This document shows positions 43,651 through 52,026 of a DNA stretch of 64,000 nt, in pieces. Every line of letters begins with the position of its first letter. Position 1 is the first letter of the stretch. The position numbers were made by a program, and so were the translations under genes. Source of the stretch: Fibrobacter succinogenes (lineage in GTDB: Bacteria; Fibrobacterota; Fibrobacteria; Fibrobacterales; Fibrobacteraceae); NCBI GenBank assembly GCA_902776765.1, contig CACYRP010000010.1, positions 56,944 through 120,943 of the forward strand. The letters run 5' to 3'. Below the pieces are notes generated by a model. That model saw only the letters and a program-made list of their open reading frames with translations. It was not told the DNA's origin and did not search any database.

Positions 43651-46600
43651 ATTCTCCTAAGGCATTTCGAATCATATTATATGCTTCTATGTTAATTTCT
43701 AAATTATTTGAACCAGAGTATAGCGCTGGAATAGCCAAAATTTTCAAGTCATCATGAGAAGCTTTTCTGCATCTATGAGTTTCTGCCGTCACAATATTTG
43801 CAATGATCGCACACTTGCAGCCACATTTTTTCGCTTTTAGAGCAATCTTTTTTACCATCCTACCACGATCAGCATCAGTATTTTCGCTCCAATCCTTAAA
43901 ATCAACGAAAATAGGCTTATCCTTTACGCGATAATCAAAAAGTTCAAATATTTCCTTATCATCAATATCTACAAGATCCACATTAAATAGTTTTTTAAAT
44001 AAAAACTTTCCTACCACTTCTCCTAAAGCGCCCTTATAAATATTATTCCACATTGTAGGGCACATAATGTAATTATTGGAAGCAAAATCAGTAGCAAAGT
44101 TATTTTCTTTAAAATATTCACGTACACCTTCTATAGAAAGCATACGATCAACTCTTGTTTCTTCAGCACATTCCTTGATAAAGCCTGCCTTGAAGCCAAA
44201 AGAAATCTCCACCTTGTTAAAATCGCCATCTTGCTTATAAAAAAGAAAATTATTCTTTTGAGGAAGTTCCACATAATAATTGGACGCAGCAAAGCAATCT
44301 TTGACTTCCTCCGCACTCATTGTTGGATGTTCCAAAGCAAGTTTTCTAAGTGTTCGCCATTTATTGATTTTATAATCGTTCCAACTTCCTTCCATACAGA
44401 GGTTTAGAATGTCCTTATTGACTCGAACCGATTTTAATTCAGCTTTATCAATAAGAGACGTTTCATGAACCTTAGGATAAGCTATTTTACGGCATTCGTT
44501 TAGCAAGGCTACAAATTCCTTGTTCAGCATTCTACCTTTATCAATTCGGTAATCAAGAACATCTGCAATCTGCGAATCTGCATAGATGTAAATGTTGGAA
44601 TTTTTTTGGTTTGTTCTGCAGAGTCTACCAACCGCTTGGATTATAGCTCGCGTCAAATAGCATTTATAACTATCTGACAAATACATCGGATCGACTCCCG
44701 CCTGCATTTTTTTTGATGTATATACACTAAATGCTTTCTTGATACAACCAGTTGCCACTTTTGCGGAAAGCTCTACGCTTTCTTGAAGATATTCTACTTG
44801 ATAAAGATATTTGACAAAATCAACATCAGCTAAATTGTTTCCCATATTGACAAGCAGATTCGTTGGTTTATCTAAGTATATCGCATCAAAATCTTTCCGT
44901 TCGCTTGGTTTGCGTTTATTCGAGGGAAGCAATTTACCTATTAAATCCTTCGGAATATTGTATTGTAAATTCTGACCAGCGCCAAGTGTAGCATAAACAG
45001 AGATAACGAATAATTTTTCTCCCTTAGCAAGTCTAGCCGCAATCGTTTGTTTTCCCTCATCGAAATTACTTCCATTCAAAAAACAAACATGATTGGAACC
45101 ATTAGGCATAATCCAATCAAAGATTTTCAGCAATCTATCTTTCCTTAGTTCTCGATCTGTCCCTGGATGTTTCATCAAAATACAAAGAAAAGAACGAATG
45201 TCATTATTTTCTGCAAAACGCTTAAACGCCATAGCTATTCGCAGATATCGTTCTTTACAATAAACCTTTTTCTCATCCGGCAAATCCATTTCAAGCCAAT
45301 TATAGACTTGCTCTGCTTTTTCTTTCGCATCAAACACTTCGAGCCAAGATTCTTGTTTGTAGTTTTTTCGAAACTTTTCACCAATCAATTCAACTTTTAT
45401 GTTTATGTCAGAATAACCTATTTGAGATTCCTCAAAAGCATTACGCAGACGGTCATCATCTTCTTTGCTTCGATACGGGAAGAGTTTCTGCATCTTGGAA
45501 TGTAAATAATCTAAATCATAGTTACCGATAACAGTCGGTATTGTCGCTGTAGCAGAAATGCCGACAACTTTAGCCTTTTCGCAGAAACGCAACAAAAACT
45601 TTTCTGGAGTATTCTGAAAAGCGAGCATCATCAACTTAGACTGCATATCATTACTTGGCGAATTTTCAAAAGCATAATACCGGAACCCATTATTGTAAAA
45701 TGTCAGGTCCATTTCATCACCTTGAATGTCTCCCTTAATATGCTTGCCGCCAACAAGAATCTGCGTGGTCAAATAGTCGGCATATTTCGGAGTCAAATGG
45801 AAAAGTTCTAGCACCGACCTGATGGCATATTCCATAGAATAGTCATCATCACCTGGCTGTTTCTGCTCCATCTTATTTTGCCAAAAATTAAAGGCCAAAA
45901 TATAAACATCCGTCATAAAATGTTTTACAAAATAGCGGATGTTACCTAGCAACTTTTGGATACTCTGTTTTTCATTTTGTGGTTTTTCATCCAAAAAACA
46001 AATGTCATTTATTTGTTCATCAGTATTTCTCTCTACTGATATAAACGACTTATTTCCATTTAGAATGGCATGATATTGATGATCTTGAAAAAGAAAATTC
46101 TGCCCCTGCTCGGGGTCATTTTTTGTTCTATGACTAAAATTGAGCGAATACTCTTTGAAAATGACATCTGAATCAGCTTTAATGTCTTTAATTAATTGCA
46201 AAAGGGATTGGTCTTTATATTTTCCCTCAGAACGTTTTTTTGATGGTTTTACAAGTCTCTTCGGAAAATCCTTAACGTGTAAAATAGAGTAAATTGCAAG
46301 GAATAGTTCGATATAATCAACTTGATCGCGAAGGCCGTTTTCTATTATGTTCGTGAGTATCGTTTCTTTTGTAGCATCAAACTCATCTATGAAAATAAAG
46401 GCATCCTTGATAACGTTATCGTTATTATACCACATGTATGAAGCTTCAACTACAGGAGAATTTCGACTCAAGAACTTATCCATTGACATGAAAAGAATCT
46501 GCCGTTCACTAGTTAGCGAAGCTGGATAAAGTTTGGGCACCCAAATCCATTTTTTGTCATTTTGAATTGCATCGAGTTTTTGAGGAATAGAACCTAATGA

Positions 46601-47080
46601 ATCTAATCTGCTCTGCAACAAGCGTCTAAATTTAGGTTCGGTGTCCATGCGAAGATTATCTCTTAAAGCGCTAACTAAAGCAGCGGCATCTTTACTACGT
46701 TCTACATTTTTAATAGCCTTTACATCTCGGATTAAATCCTTAAATTCTTGAGATGTTTTTATATCGTCTTGAACATCCTTTTCTACACTCAGCAAATTAT
46801 CCAACACGCAATCCATATTGGAATCAATTCTAAGATATTTCTGCTTAAATAAATTCAATTGGTTATTATCACTGAACCACTTTTCCAAATCTTTTTCAGG
46901 AAGATTTTTGCGCAGTGTTGTCACAAAAATAAAACGCCTATTTTTATTTTCTGGTTTTAAAGAGGCTTCATATATGTACTTGATGACTTGATAAGTTTTC
47001 CCATAACCAGTAGGCATATCAACCAAGAACAATCCATTTTTGTTTTCGTTTTCACAAAAATTCTTTATTACGTCGTACAT
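43640..47080 (-). CDS. SF2 helicase fused to a PD-(D/E)XK nuclease, DdmD-like
   Basis: A 1146-residue helicase-nuclease. Walker A is MPTGYGKT (22-29), motif II is IDEFD, motif III SATATIP and motif VI QAVGRLCRT. The C-terminal region has Asp1049 and Asp1060-x-Lys1062 (FDYRV...VDFKDW), which fits a PD-(D/E)XK nuclease, followed by a helix with KKIALKAKK. Length and domain order match DdmD of Vibrio cholerae, which translocates on and degrades plasmid DNA marked by DdmE. AAGGGG before the ATG lies in the end of the HNH gene, three bases upstream, so expression is coupled. Confidence 0.7.
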   Translation of the reverse strand: MYDVIKNFCENENKNGLFLVDMPTGYGKTYQVIKYIYEASLKPENKNRRFIFVTTLRKNLPEKDLEKWFSDNNQLNLFKQKYLRIDSNMDCVLDNLLSVEKDVQDDIKTSQEFKDLIRDVKAIKNVERSKDAAALVSALRDNLRMDTEPKFRRLLQSRLDSLGSIPQKLDAIQNDKKWIWVPKLYPASLTSERQILFMSMDKFLSRNSPVVEASYMWYNNDNVIKDAFIFIDEFDATKETILTNIIENGLRDQVDYIELFLAIYSILHVKDFPKRLVKPSKKRSEGKYKDQSLLQLIKDIKADSDVIFKEYSLNFSHRTKNDPEQGQNFLFQDHQYHAILNGNKSFISVERNTDEQINDICFLDEKPQNEKQSIQKLLGNIRYFVKHFMTDVYILAFNFWQNKMEQKQPGDDDYSMEYAIRSVLELFHLTPKYADYLTTQILVGGKHIKGDIQGDEMDLTFYNNGFRYYAFENSPSNDMQSKLMMLAFQNTPEKFLLRFCEKAKVVGISATATIPTVIGNYDLDYLHSKMQKLFPYRSKEDDDRLRNAFEESQIGYSDINIKVELIGEKFRKNYKQESWLEVFDAKEKAEQVYNWLEMDLPDEKKVYCKERYLRIAMAFKRFAENNDIRSFLCILMKHPGTDRELRKDRLLKIFDWIMPNGSNHVCFLNGSNFDEGKQTIAARLAKGEKLFVISVYATLGAGQNLQYNIPKDLIGKLLPSNKRKPSERKDFDAIYLDKPTNLLVNMGNNLADVDFVKYLYQVEYLQESVELSAKVATGCIKKAFSVYTSKKMQAGVDPMYLSDSYKCYLTRAIIQAVGRLCRTNQKNSNIYIYADSQIADVLDYRIDKGRMLNKEFVALLNECRKIAYPKVHETSLIDKAELKSVRVNKDILNLCMEGSWNDYKINKWRTLRKLALEHPTMSAEEVKDCFAASNYYVELPQKNNFLFYKQDGDFNKVEISFGFKAGFIKECAEETRVDRMLSIEGVREYFKENNFATDFASNNYIMCPTMWNNIYKGALGEVVGKFLFKKLFNVDLVDIDDKEIFELFDYRVKDKPIFVDFKDWSENTDADRGRMVKKIALKAKKCGCKCAIIANIVTAETHRCRKASHDDLKILAIPALYSGSNNLEINIEAYNMIRNALGEFDD

Positions 47081-47083
47081 TTT

Positions 47084-48268
47084 TCACCCCTTAAATTTCC
47101 ATATTTCATATCCTTGCCGCCTTGCGGAATCATACACAGGTTGCATGTTCTTCCGTAAAATGTTGACAAATTCATTCTTACTGTTACCGGGTTTGAACAA
47201 TTCTGTCTCCGCCCATATTGAATGGATGTTGTCGCGGTAGCATTTCTCGAAGCGGCCGCGAACGAATTCGTCATCCCACATCAAACGGTACATTTCATAT
47301 TGATTCAAGGCAAATCGCTTAAAGAAATTCCAATCAGGCAAACGATTACTCTTAGAGGAATTAAGAGAAGAATTCATCGGAGATAGATTCCACAATTCAT
47401 CATTCATCACAAAAGACCAAGGAATAAAATGATCTATATCGTATCTAGATTTTTCAATAGGCTTATTTGTATATACATCAAGAATTGTTTTCCGTTCAAG
47501 AATAAATTCCCATAATTCACGAACACGTTCTAGTTTTCGAGCACTTACATCCATAGAAGAAAGCTTATACACAATCCCTGGAACCTCAGGATTATTGACT
47601 TGCAGCCATCTTGACTTTTCGTGCTGAATCCATCCGAGAATGGCAACCGAATTATCCTGAATATACTGTTTCCATATTGGATTAAAAACAACCGTTCGAT
47701 TCAGTTGACTATTTGTATTAAAAACGTACGGAAGTAAAATACGTTGATTCACCTTCTTCGTGTGGTCAACAATGGATTGTAAACTATTCCAATTAACTTT
47801 TTCTCCATGTCCCTGTTCATAGCGGTTATAAAATCCTGCCAAAGCCCTATAAGGAACATATTTTGTCAATGCGTTTTTATATTTATTGATATCTCCGTTG
47901 AATTCCTTGATCGCGTTCTTGATTTCGACTTTCGAGGCATTGGATGGGAGTTCACTTTTCGCAGCCAACTGCACGATGGCAAGTTCCAACGCATCACGAA
48001 ATTCACCTTTCAGCATCCCGCTCAAGTGAACATGATATTCCAGCACAGTGTACCAGGCATTTGCAATCATCTCATCGATAATTGCATCGAATGTCGCCTG
48101 CACAAAATCTTCATCAATAAGTTTGACAATCGCCTCAAGCCAGTAAAACTTGTAGCAATATGTCGGATTTTTCATCATGAGCGAAAAACACTCGACATCA
48201 AGCTGATTACAATAAGGCGAACTAATATCTAAAGCTAGGCTTTGCGGGAAAGAATTATATTCATCCAT
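47084..48268 (-). CDS. HNH endonuclease-domain protein of the defence operon
   Basis: A 394-residue protein with a C-terminal HNH nuclease around residues 268-310: LDVYTNKPIEKSRYDIDHFIPWSF provides the DH pair, and LWNLSPMNSSLNSSKSNRLPDW the Asn and the third ligand. The N-terminal 250 residues are helical and may bind DNA or the partner proteins. It overlaps the methyltransferase gene by 34 bases and ends three bases before the DdmD-like gene, so it belongs to the same operon. No such gene belongs to the minimal two-gene DdmDE system, so it is an extra nuclease here. Confidence 0.8.
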   Translation of the reverse strand: MDEYNSFPQSLALDISSPYCNQLDVECFSLMMKNPTYCYKFYWLEAIVKLIDEDFVQATFDAIIDEMIANAWYTVLEYHVHLSGMLKGEFRDALELAIVQLAAKSELPSNASKVEIKNAIKEFNGDINKYKNALTKYVPYRALAGFYNRYEQGHGEKVNWNSLQSIVDHTKKVNQRILLPYVFNTNSQLNRTVVFNPIWKQYIQDNSVAILGWIQHEKSRWLQVNNPEVPGIVYKLSSMDVSARKLERVRELWEFILERKTILDVYTNKPIEKSRYDIDHFIPWSFVMNDELWNLSPMNSSLNSSKSNRLPDWNFFKRFALNQYEMYRLMWDDEFVRGRFEKCYRDNIHSIWAETELFKPGNSKNEFVNILRKNMQPVYDSARRQGYEIWKFKG

Positions 48269-48825
48269 TTTTCGTCTTTCCTATTCGGTCTAACATCTGT
48301 AGAAATCCAATATTCTCTACATTGTAATTCTGGAACAAGTGTAAGCATTTCATTTAGACGACTTTCTGTAAAATCTATAAAATAGCGCCCTTGACGTTCG
48401 CCAGAAAAATCACCATACTTGAAGGATGTATAAATTACTCCAGTATTTTTCAGTGCAACGGCCATTTTATGCAATACGGAAATCAAGTCATCCCATTGCA
48501 AATGGAGAATAGAGGCACAAGCCCAAATTCCATCATATTCGTTTACTGATGCAAATTCTTGAAAATACAACTGCTTAACAGAAATTCCCGTATAGGCACT
48601 TGCCAATCGGCAAAATTCCCTAGAACCATCAACAGCATCAACGTCATAACCTTTATCCAAAAAATATTTGGTATCTCGACCAGAACCACATCCAAAATCG
48701 AGAATTTTCGCATACGATGGCATATATCGCAGGAACCGCTCCTGCGTCGCAGAAAAATCAACACAAACAGTGCTACGAGAATACTCTAGAGCATTTCTAT
48801 TATAATATTCAATGGTCGATGTCAT
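48235..48825 (-). CDS. Class I SAM-dependent methyltransferase at the head of the defence operon
   Basis: A 196-residue Rossmann methyltransferase: ILDFGCGSGRDTKYF is motif I and VDAVDGS the second strand. The region FKYGDFSGERQGRYFIDFTE is typical of a small-molecule or tRNA-type family that often sits beside helicase-type defence genes. There is no DPPY/NPPY or PC motif, so it is unlikely to be a DNA methyltransferase that protects self DNA. Its role could be modification of a small molecule, a protein or RNA. As the first gene it may also simply be a passenger. Confidence 0.8.
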   Translation of the reverse strand: MTSTIEYYNRNALEYSRSTVCVDFSATQERFLRYMPSYAKILDFGCGSGRDTKYFLDKGYDVDAVDGSREFCRLASAYTGISVKQLYFQEFASVNEYDGIWACASILHLQWDDLISVLHKMAVALKNTGVIYTSFKYGDFSGERQGRYFIDFTESRLNEMLTLVPELQCREYWISTDVRPNRKDEKWMNIILSRKA

Positions 48826-49066
48826 ACAACATCTTTAAAATACTTTATTTCAGCCCCTCTCATAAACTTACTTTTCAAAATGTCACTTCAAATCAAGGAT
48901 ATTCAAGAGAACGGTTACAAAAAATGGAGGAAGTTCATTAACCTCCTCCAAAAGAGACTTAGTAAATCAATCACCATCGTTCATTGGGATTACTTATTTC
49001 ATTTTCTTCAAAGCACAATCGCCGCAGCAACGAGAGTCTATAACAATCAAACTTTCCTCGCGGCCC
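48826..49066. other. Spacer between the defence operon and the HigBA-like module
   Basis: No convincing gene is present. GGAGG-N11-CCTCC around 48944-48965 can form a short hairpin. The operon's promoter should lie just upstream of 48825 on the minus strand, but I cannot name the boxes with confidence. Confidence 0.4.
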
Positions 49067-49369
49067 TCACAGCGTTGAAAGATTTACGTAGTGCCGACCT
49101 TTTCGAGCAACAAGTTCATAACCAAGAGACGAAAGCAACGCATTTAGCGTCTTTAAGGTTATGTTCATCGGTTGCATTGCACGTAAATTTTGAATCACCG
49201 ATGTCGAAATTCCAGAAGCTTTCGATAAAGCACGAACACTAACATCCTGTTCCGCCATTGCATCTAATATAAGCTCAGACAAAAGGAAATTTGCATATTC
49301 CTTTTCAAAGGCCTTTTTTTGTTTCGGGTCAGACATAATCCTTTCAAATGTCGATTTAGCCTTCTTCAT
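49067..49369 (-). CDS. HigA-type antitoxin with XRE-like helix-turn-helix
   Basis: A 100-residue antitoxin. LSELILDAMAEQDVSVRALSKASGISTSVIQNLRAM is an XRE-type HTH and LKTLNALLSSLGYELV the following helix. The start at 49369 has GGGAG upstream. It follows the toxin gene with a 14-base overlap, the toxin-first order typical of higBA. It should repress its own promoter, presumably through the palindromes at 49874-49906. Confidence 0.87.
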   Translation of the reverse strand: MKKAKSTFERIMSDPKQKKAFEKEYANFLLSELILDAMAEQDVSVRALSKASGISTSVIQNLRAMQPMNITLKTLNALLSSLGYELVARKGRHYVNLSTL

Positions 49370-49742
49370 AATATTCTCCCTTTTGCACACGAGTGTTATA
49401 ACTTTGCATAGAAAATATTGCTCTTTGTTTTTCGCTTTCAGGAAGTTTTAGAGACTTCTTGCAAAATGCATTCGTCACAATAATTTTCTTTCCCATAAAA
49501 AAGAAGGAAAGGAATCGGTCCGGTTGCGGTTTGAATGCATAAATTTTATCACCTTCATTTCTAAACTTTGTTATATCCGAGATTTTTCCTGAATCACCTA
49601 TTCTTTTAAACAGCATCAGCACTTTACGTTTTTGCGTATCACCTAATCTATTAAAATAATCTAAAGCCTGACTTATTCCATTTTCATCGTAATACCATTC
49701 TATAGTAAAGCTAGGACCCTCATAAGCTAAAATTTCTCTCAT
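49356..49742 (-). CDS. HigB/RelE-type toxin (Gp49-like)
   Basis: A 128-residue toxin of the RelE superfamily, HigB/Gp49-like: IEWYYDENGISQALDYFNRLGDTQKRKVL, then GKISDITKFRNEGDKIYAFKPQPDRFLSFFFMGKKIIVTNAFCKKSLKLPESE, the family's hallmark order of strands. It is expected to be a ribosome-dependent mRNA endonuclease. The ATG at 49742 has AAAGGAG ten bases upstream; longer frames lack support. It is transcribed before its antitoxin. Confidence 0.87.
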   Translation of the reverse strand: MREILAYEGPSFTIEWYYDENGISQALDYFNRLGDTQKRKVLMLFKRIGDSGKISDITKFRNEGDKIYAFKPQPDRFLSFFFMGKKIIVTNAFCKKSLKLPESEKQRAIFSMQSYNTRVQKGEYYEEG

Positions 49743-49873
49743 TACAAATGTATCTCCTTTTTGATACGCTGTCAAGAGCTGCAATTTCAAACTCAGATAC
49801 ATTTGCAACATTCATGCCAACAAGAAAACCGTCGTTTTCACGCAAAAAACGGCAAATTGCAAATTGAGAAAAA

Positions 49874-49906
49874 GTGATTAATCACCTTTGATCACTGATT
49901 AATCAG
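49874..49906. promoter_or_regulatory. Two 12-base palindromes, likely HigA operator
   Basis: GTGATTAATCAC (49874-49885) and CTGATTAATCAG (49895-49906) share the core TGATTAATCA and start 21 bases apart, two helical turns. They lie about 130 bases upstream of the toxin gene and 145 bases before xpt on the other strand. They are most likely bound by the HTH antitoxin, though regulation of xpt is possible. The 49743-50050 spacer otherwise contains no gene and no recognisable purine riboswitch. Confidence 0.55.
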
Positions 49907-50050
49907 TTCAATCACTTTTGAGCTGTCCCATCCAAAATAAAGATTCACTCTCGACTTTTTGCCCACTTCAGAAGAAATTCTGACAACATCACGTGCAATG
50001 TAAGCATTTCGAATAATTGCAAAAATGATGCTTTTTGCTAGATTTCAGGT

Positions 50051-50632
50051 ATGAACTTTCTTGAGCAGAAAATCCTCGCCGATGGTGTCGTCAAGCCCGG
50101 CAACGTTCTTAAGGTTGACAGTTTCTTGAACCATCAAATTGATATTCGCCTGATGCACAAGATCGGCGAAGAATTCAAGCGTCGTTTTGCCGACGTGCAA
50201 TTCAACAAGGTTCTCACCATCGAGGCTAGCGGCATCGCCATCGCGGCGTTCATCGCTTATCTCAATGATGTGCCGGTCGTTTTTGCCAAGAAAGGCCAGA
50301 CTGTCAACAGCACCGACGACAAATACGTGGCAAAAGCCTACTCTTTCACGCACAAAAAGTTCAACGACATTTTCGTTTCGCGCCCTTACCTCAAGCCGAC
50401 CGACAAGATTCTGATTGTCGACGACTTCCTCGCCGATGGTGAAGCAAGCAAGGCGCTCATCGATCTCGTAAGGCAAGCAGGCGCCGAACTCGTCGGTGTC
50501 GGTATCGCCATCGAAAAGGGGATGCAGCCCGGTGGCGCAAAGCTCCGCGCTGCAGGCGTACGCCTGGAATCCATCGCCATCGTCGATAGCATGGACGCCG
50601 AAACAGGATTTATCAAGTTCCGCGAACAGTAA
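50051..50632 (+). CDS. xpt: Xanthine phosphoribosyltransferase
   Basis: A 193-residue salvage enzyme that converts xanthine and PRPP to XMP. LTIEASGIAIAAFIAYLNDVPVVFAKK and the PRPP-binding loop ILIVDDFLADGEAS are diagnostic for Xpt, which is longer at the N-terminus than HGPRT. It acts in the cytoplasm as a dimer. The permease gene follows after 12 bases, so uptake and salvage are co-expressed. The ribosome site is weak (CAGG close to the ATG). Confidence 0.93.
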   Translation: MNFLEQKILADGVVKPGNVLKVDSFLNHQIDIRLMHKIGEEFKRRFADVQFNKVLTIEASGIAIAAFIAYLNDVPVVFAKKGQTVNSTDDKYVAKAYSFTHKKFNDIFVSRPYLKPTDKILIVDDFLADGEASKALIDLVRQAGAELVGVGIAIEKGMQPGGAKLRAAGVRLESIAIVDSMDAETGFIKFREQ

Positions 50633-50644
50633 ACGAGGCTTGCC

Positions 50645-51964
50645 ATGAAGACTTCAGACAACATTTATCAACTTGACGGTCGCGTTCCGCTTTTGCAAGC
50701 GATTCCATTCGGCTTACAGCATGTACTCGCCATGTTCGTGAGCAACATAACGCCAATCATCATCCTTGCCAATGTTGTCGGAATCGAAAAGGGCATCACC
50801 GCTTCGCTTATCCAAAATTGCATGATTATTGCGAGCATCGGTACACTCATCCAGCTCTACCCCATCTGGAAAATCGGTTCCCGCCTCCCCATCGTCATGG
50901 GCATCAGCTTTACATTCCTCTCGGTTTCCATTTCTATTGGCACCACGCAGGGCATGGGTGCGCTCATGGGAGCGGTTATCGTTGGCGGTATTGTCGAAGG
51001 TTTGCTCGGCCTTTGCGCTAAATACTGGCTCAAGCTCATCCCGCACATCGTCGCGGCCACGGTCGTCACATCCATCGGATTTTCGCTTTTGCCGATTGGT
51101 GCTAATTCGTTCGCGGGCGGTCAAGGCGCCGCTGACTTCGGTTCTGCGCAGAACTGGATTGTCGGTAGCGTCACACTCCTCACTTGCTTGCTCACGCAAA
51201 TTTTCGCAAAAGGATTCCTGCGTTCACTCTCCGTTTTGGTTGGCCTCATCGTGGGTTACATTCTCGCGCTTTGCATGGGCATGGTCGACTTCTCCGGACT
51301 CGCCAACAGCAGCATTATCGCGCTCCCGAAGATTCTCCCATTCACTCCAGAATTTCACCTCGGTGCCATTCTCTCCGTTGTCGCAATTTATCTCGTTTCC
51401 GCCACAGAAACTGTCGGCGATTCCAGCGCACTTTGCAGTGGCGCTCTCAAACGTCAAATCCACAAAGTCGAAATGGGCGGAGCCATCAGTTGCGATGGTT
51501 TCGTAAGCACCATCTCCGGCCTCTTCGGTTGCACACCGATTACGTCCTTCAGTCAGAACGTTGGTCTCGCTTCACTCTCCGGCGTCGTGAACCGCTTTGC
51601 CATTGCGACAAGCGCTGGCATCATGATTCTCGGAGGCATCTTCCCGCCTATCGGCACGCTCCTCACGACCATCCCGCAAGCTGTTCTCGGCGGCTGCACC
51701 ATCATGATGTTCGGCTCCATCCTCTTCGCCGGTTTCGGCATGATTGCGAAAAGCGGATTCTCGCAGCGCAACATGATCATCGTCAGCATGTCGCTCAGCG
51801 TGGGCCTCGGCTTTACTTCGGCCTCTAAGATGTTCCAAATCTTCCCGCAAACAATCCAAACCATCTTCGCCGAAAATTGCGTGGCCGTGGTATTCATCCT
51901 CGCGGTCGCATTAAACCTCGTGCTGCCCAAGGACAAGGAAGAAAAAATCGCGGAAAAGAAATAA
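50645..51964 (+). CDS. Nucleobase:cation symporter NCS2, probable xanthine permease
   Basis: A 439-residue inner-membrane transporter of the NCS2 (UraA/PbuX) family with about 14 helices. Markers are LLQAIPFGLQHVLAMFVSNITPI at the N-terminus, the ATETVGDSSALC motif and the segment GGAISCDGFVSTISGLFGCTPITSFSQNVGL, which holds the substrate-binding half-helices. Adjacency to xpt argues for xanthine instead of uracil. It ends before an intrinsic terminator (51990-52016). Confidence 0.93.
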   Translation: MKTSDNIYQLDGRVPLLQAIPFGLQHVLAMFVSNITPIIILANVVGIEKGITASLIQNCMIIASIGTLIQLYPIWKIGSRLPIVMGISFTFLSVSISIGTTQGMGALMGAVIVGGIVEGLLGLCAKYWLKLIPHIVAATVVTSIGFSLLPIGANSFAGGQGAADFGSAQNWIVGSVTLLTCLLTQIFAKGFLRSLSVLVGLIVGYILALCMGMVDFSGLANSSIIALPKILPFTPEFHLGAILSVVAIYLVSATETVGDSSALCSGALKRQIHKVEMGGAISCDGFVSTISGLFGCTPITSFSQNVGLASLSGVVNRFAIATSAGIMILGGIFPPIGTLLTTIPQAVLGGCTIMMFGSILFAGFGMIAKSGFSQRNMIIVSMSLSVGLGFTSASKMFQIFPQTIQTIFAENCVAVVFILAVALNLVLPKDKEEKIAEKK

Positions 51965-51989
51965 CCAATAAATGAATTTCAACTCAAAA

Positions 51990-52016
51990 GCCCAGCCAAA
52001 TCGGTTGGGCATTTTT
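51990..52016 (+). terminator. Intrinsic terminator of xpt-permease operon
   Basis: GCCCAGCC and GGTTGGGC form an eight-pair stem around AAATC, followed by ATTTTTG. It ends a few bases before the convergent dGTPase gene. Confidence 0.87.
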
Positions 52017-52026
52017 GATAAATTCA

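Noticed and set aside
48235..48825. DNA methyltransferase giving self-protection to the HNH nuclease (classic RM pair)
   Set aside because: The protein has no DPPY/NPPY or cytosine-C5 motif and belongs to the small-molecule type of class I methyltransferases.
48880..49242. A 120-codon plus-strand frame between the defence operon and the HigA-like gene
   Set aside because: Its second half is opposite the HigA-type gene and the first half has no ribosome site or recognisable fold.
49907..50050. Possible purine riboswitch before xpt
   Set aside because: I looked for the conserved three-way junction pattern of guanine/xanthine-sensing leaders and saw neither the loop motifs nor a terminator.
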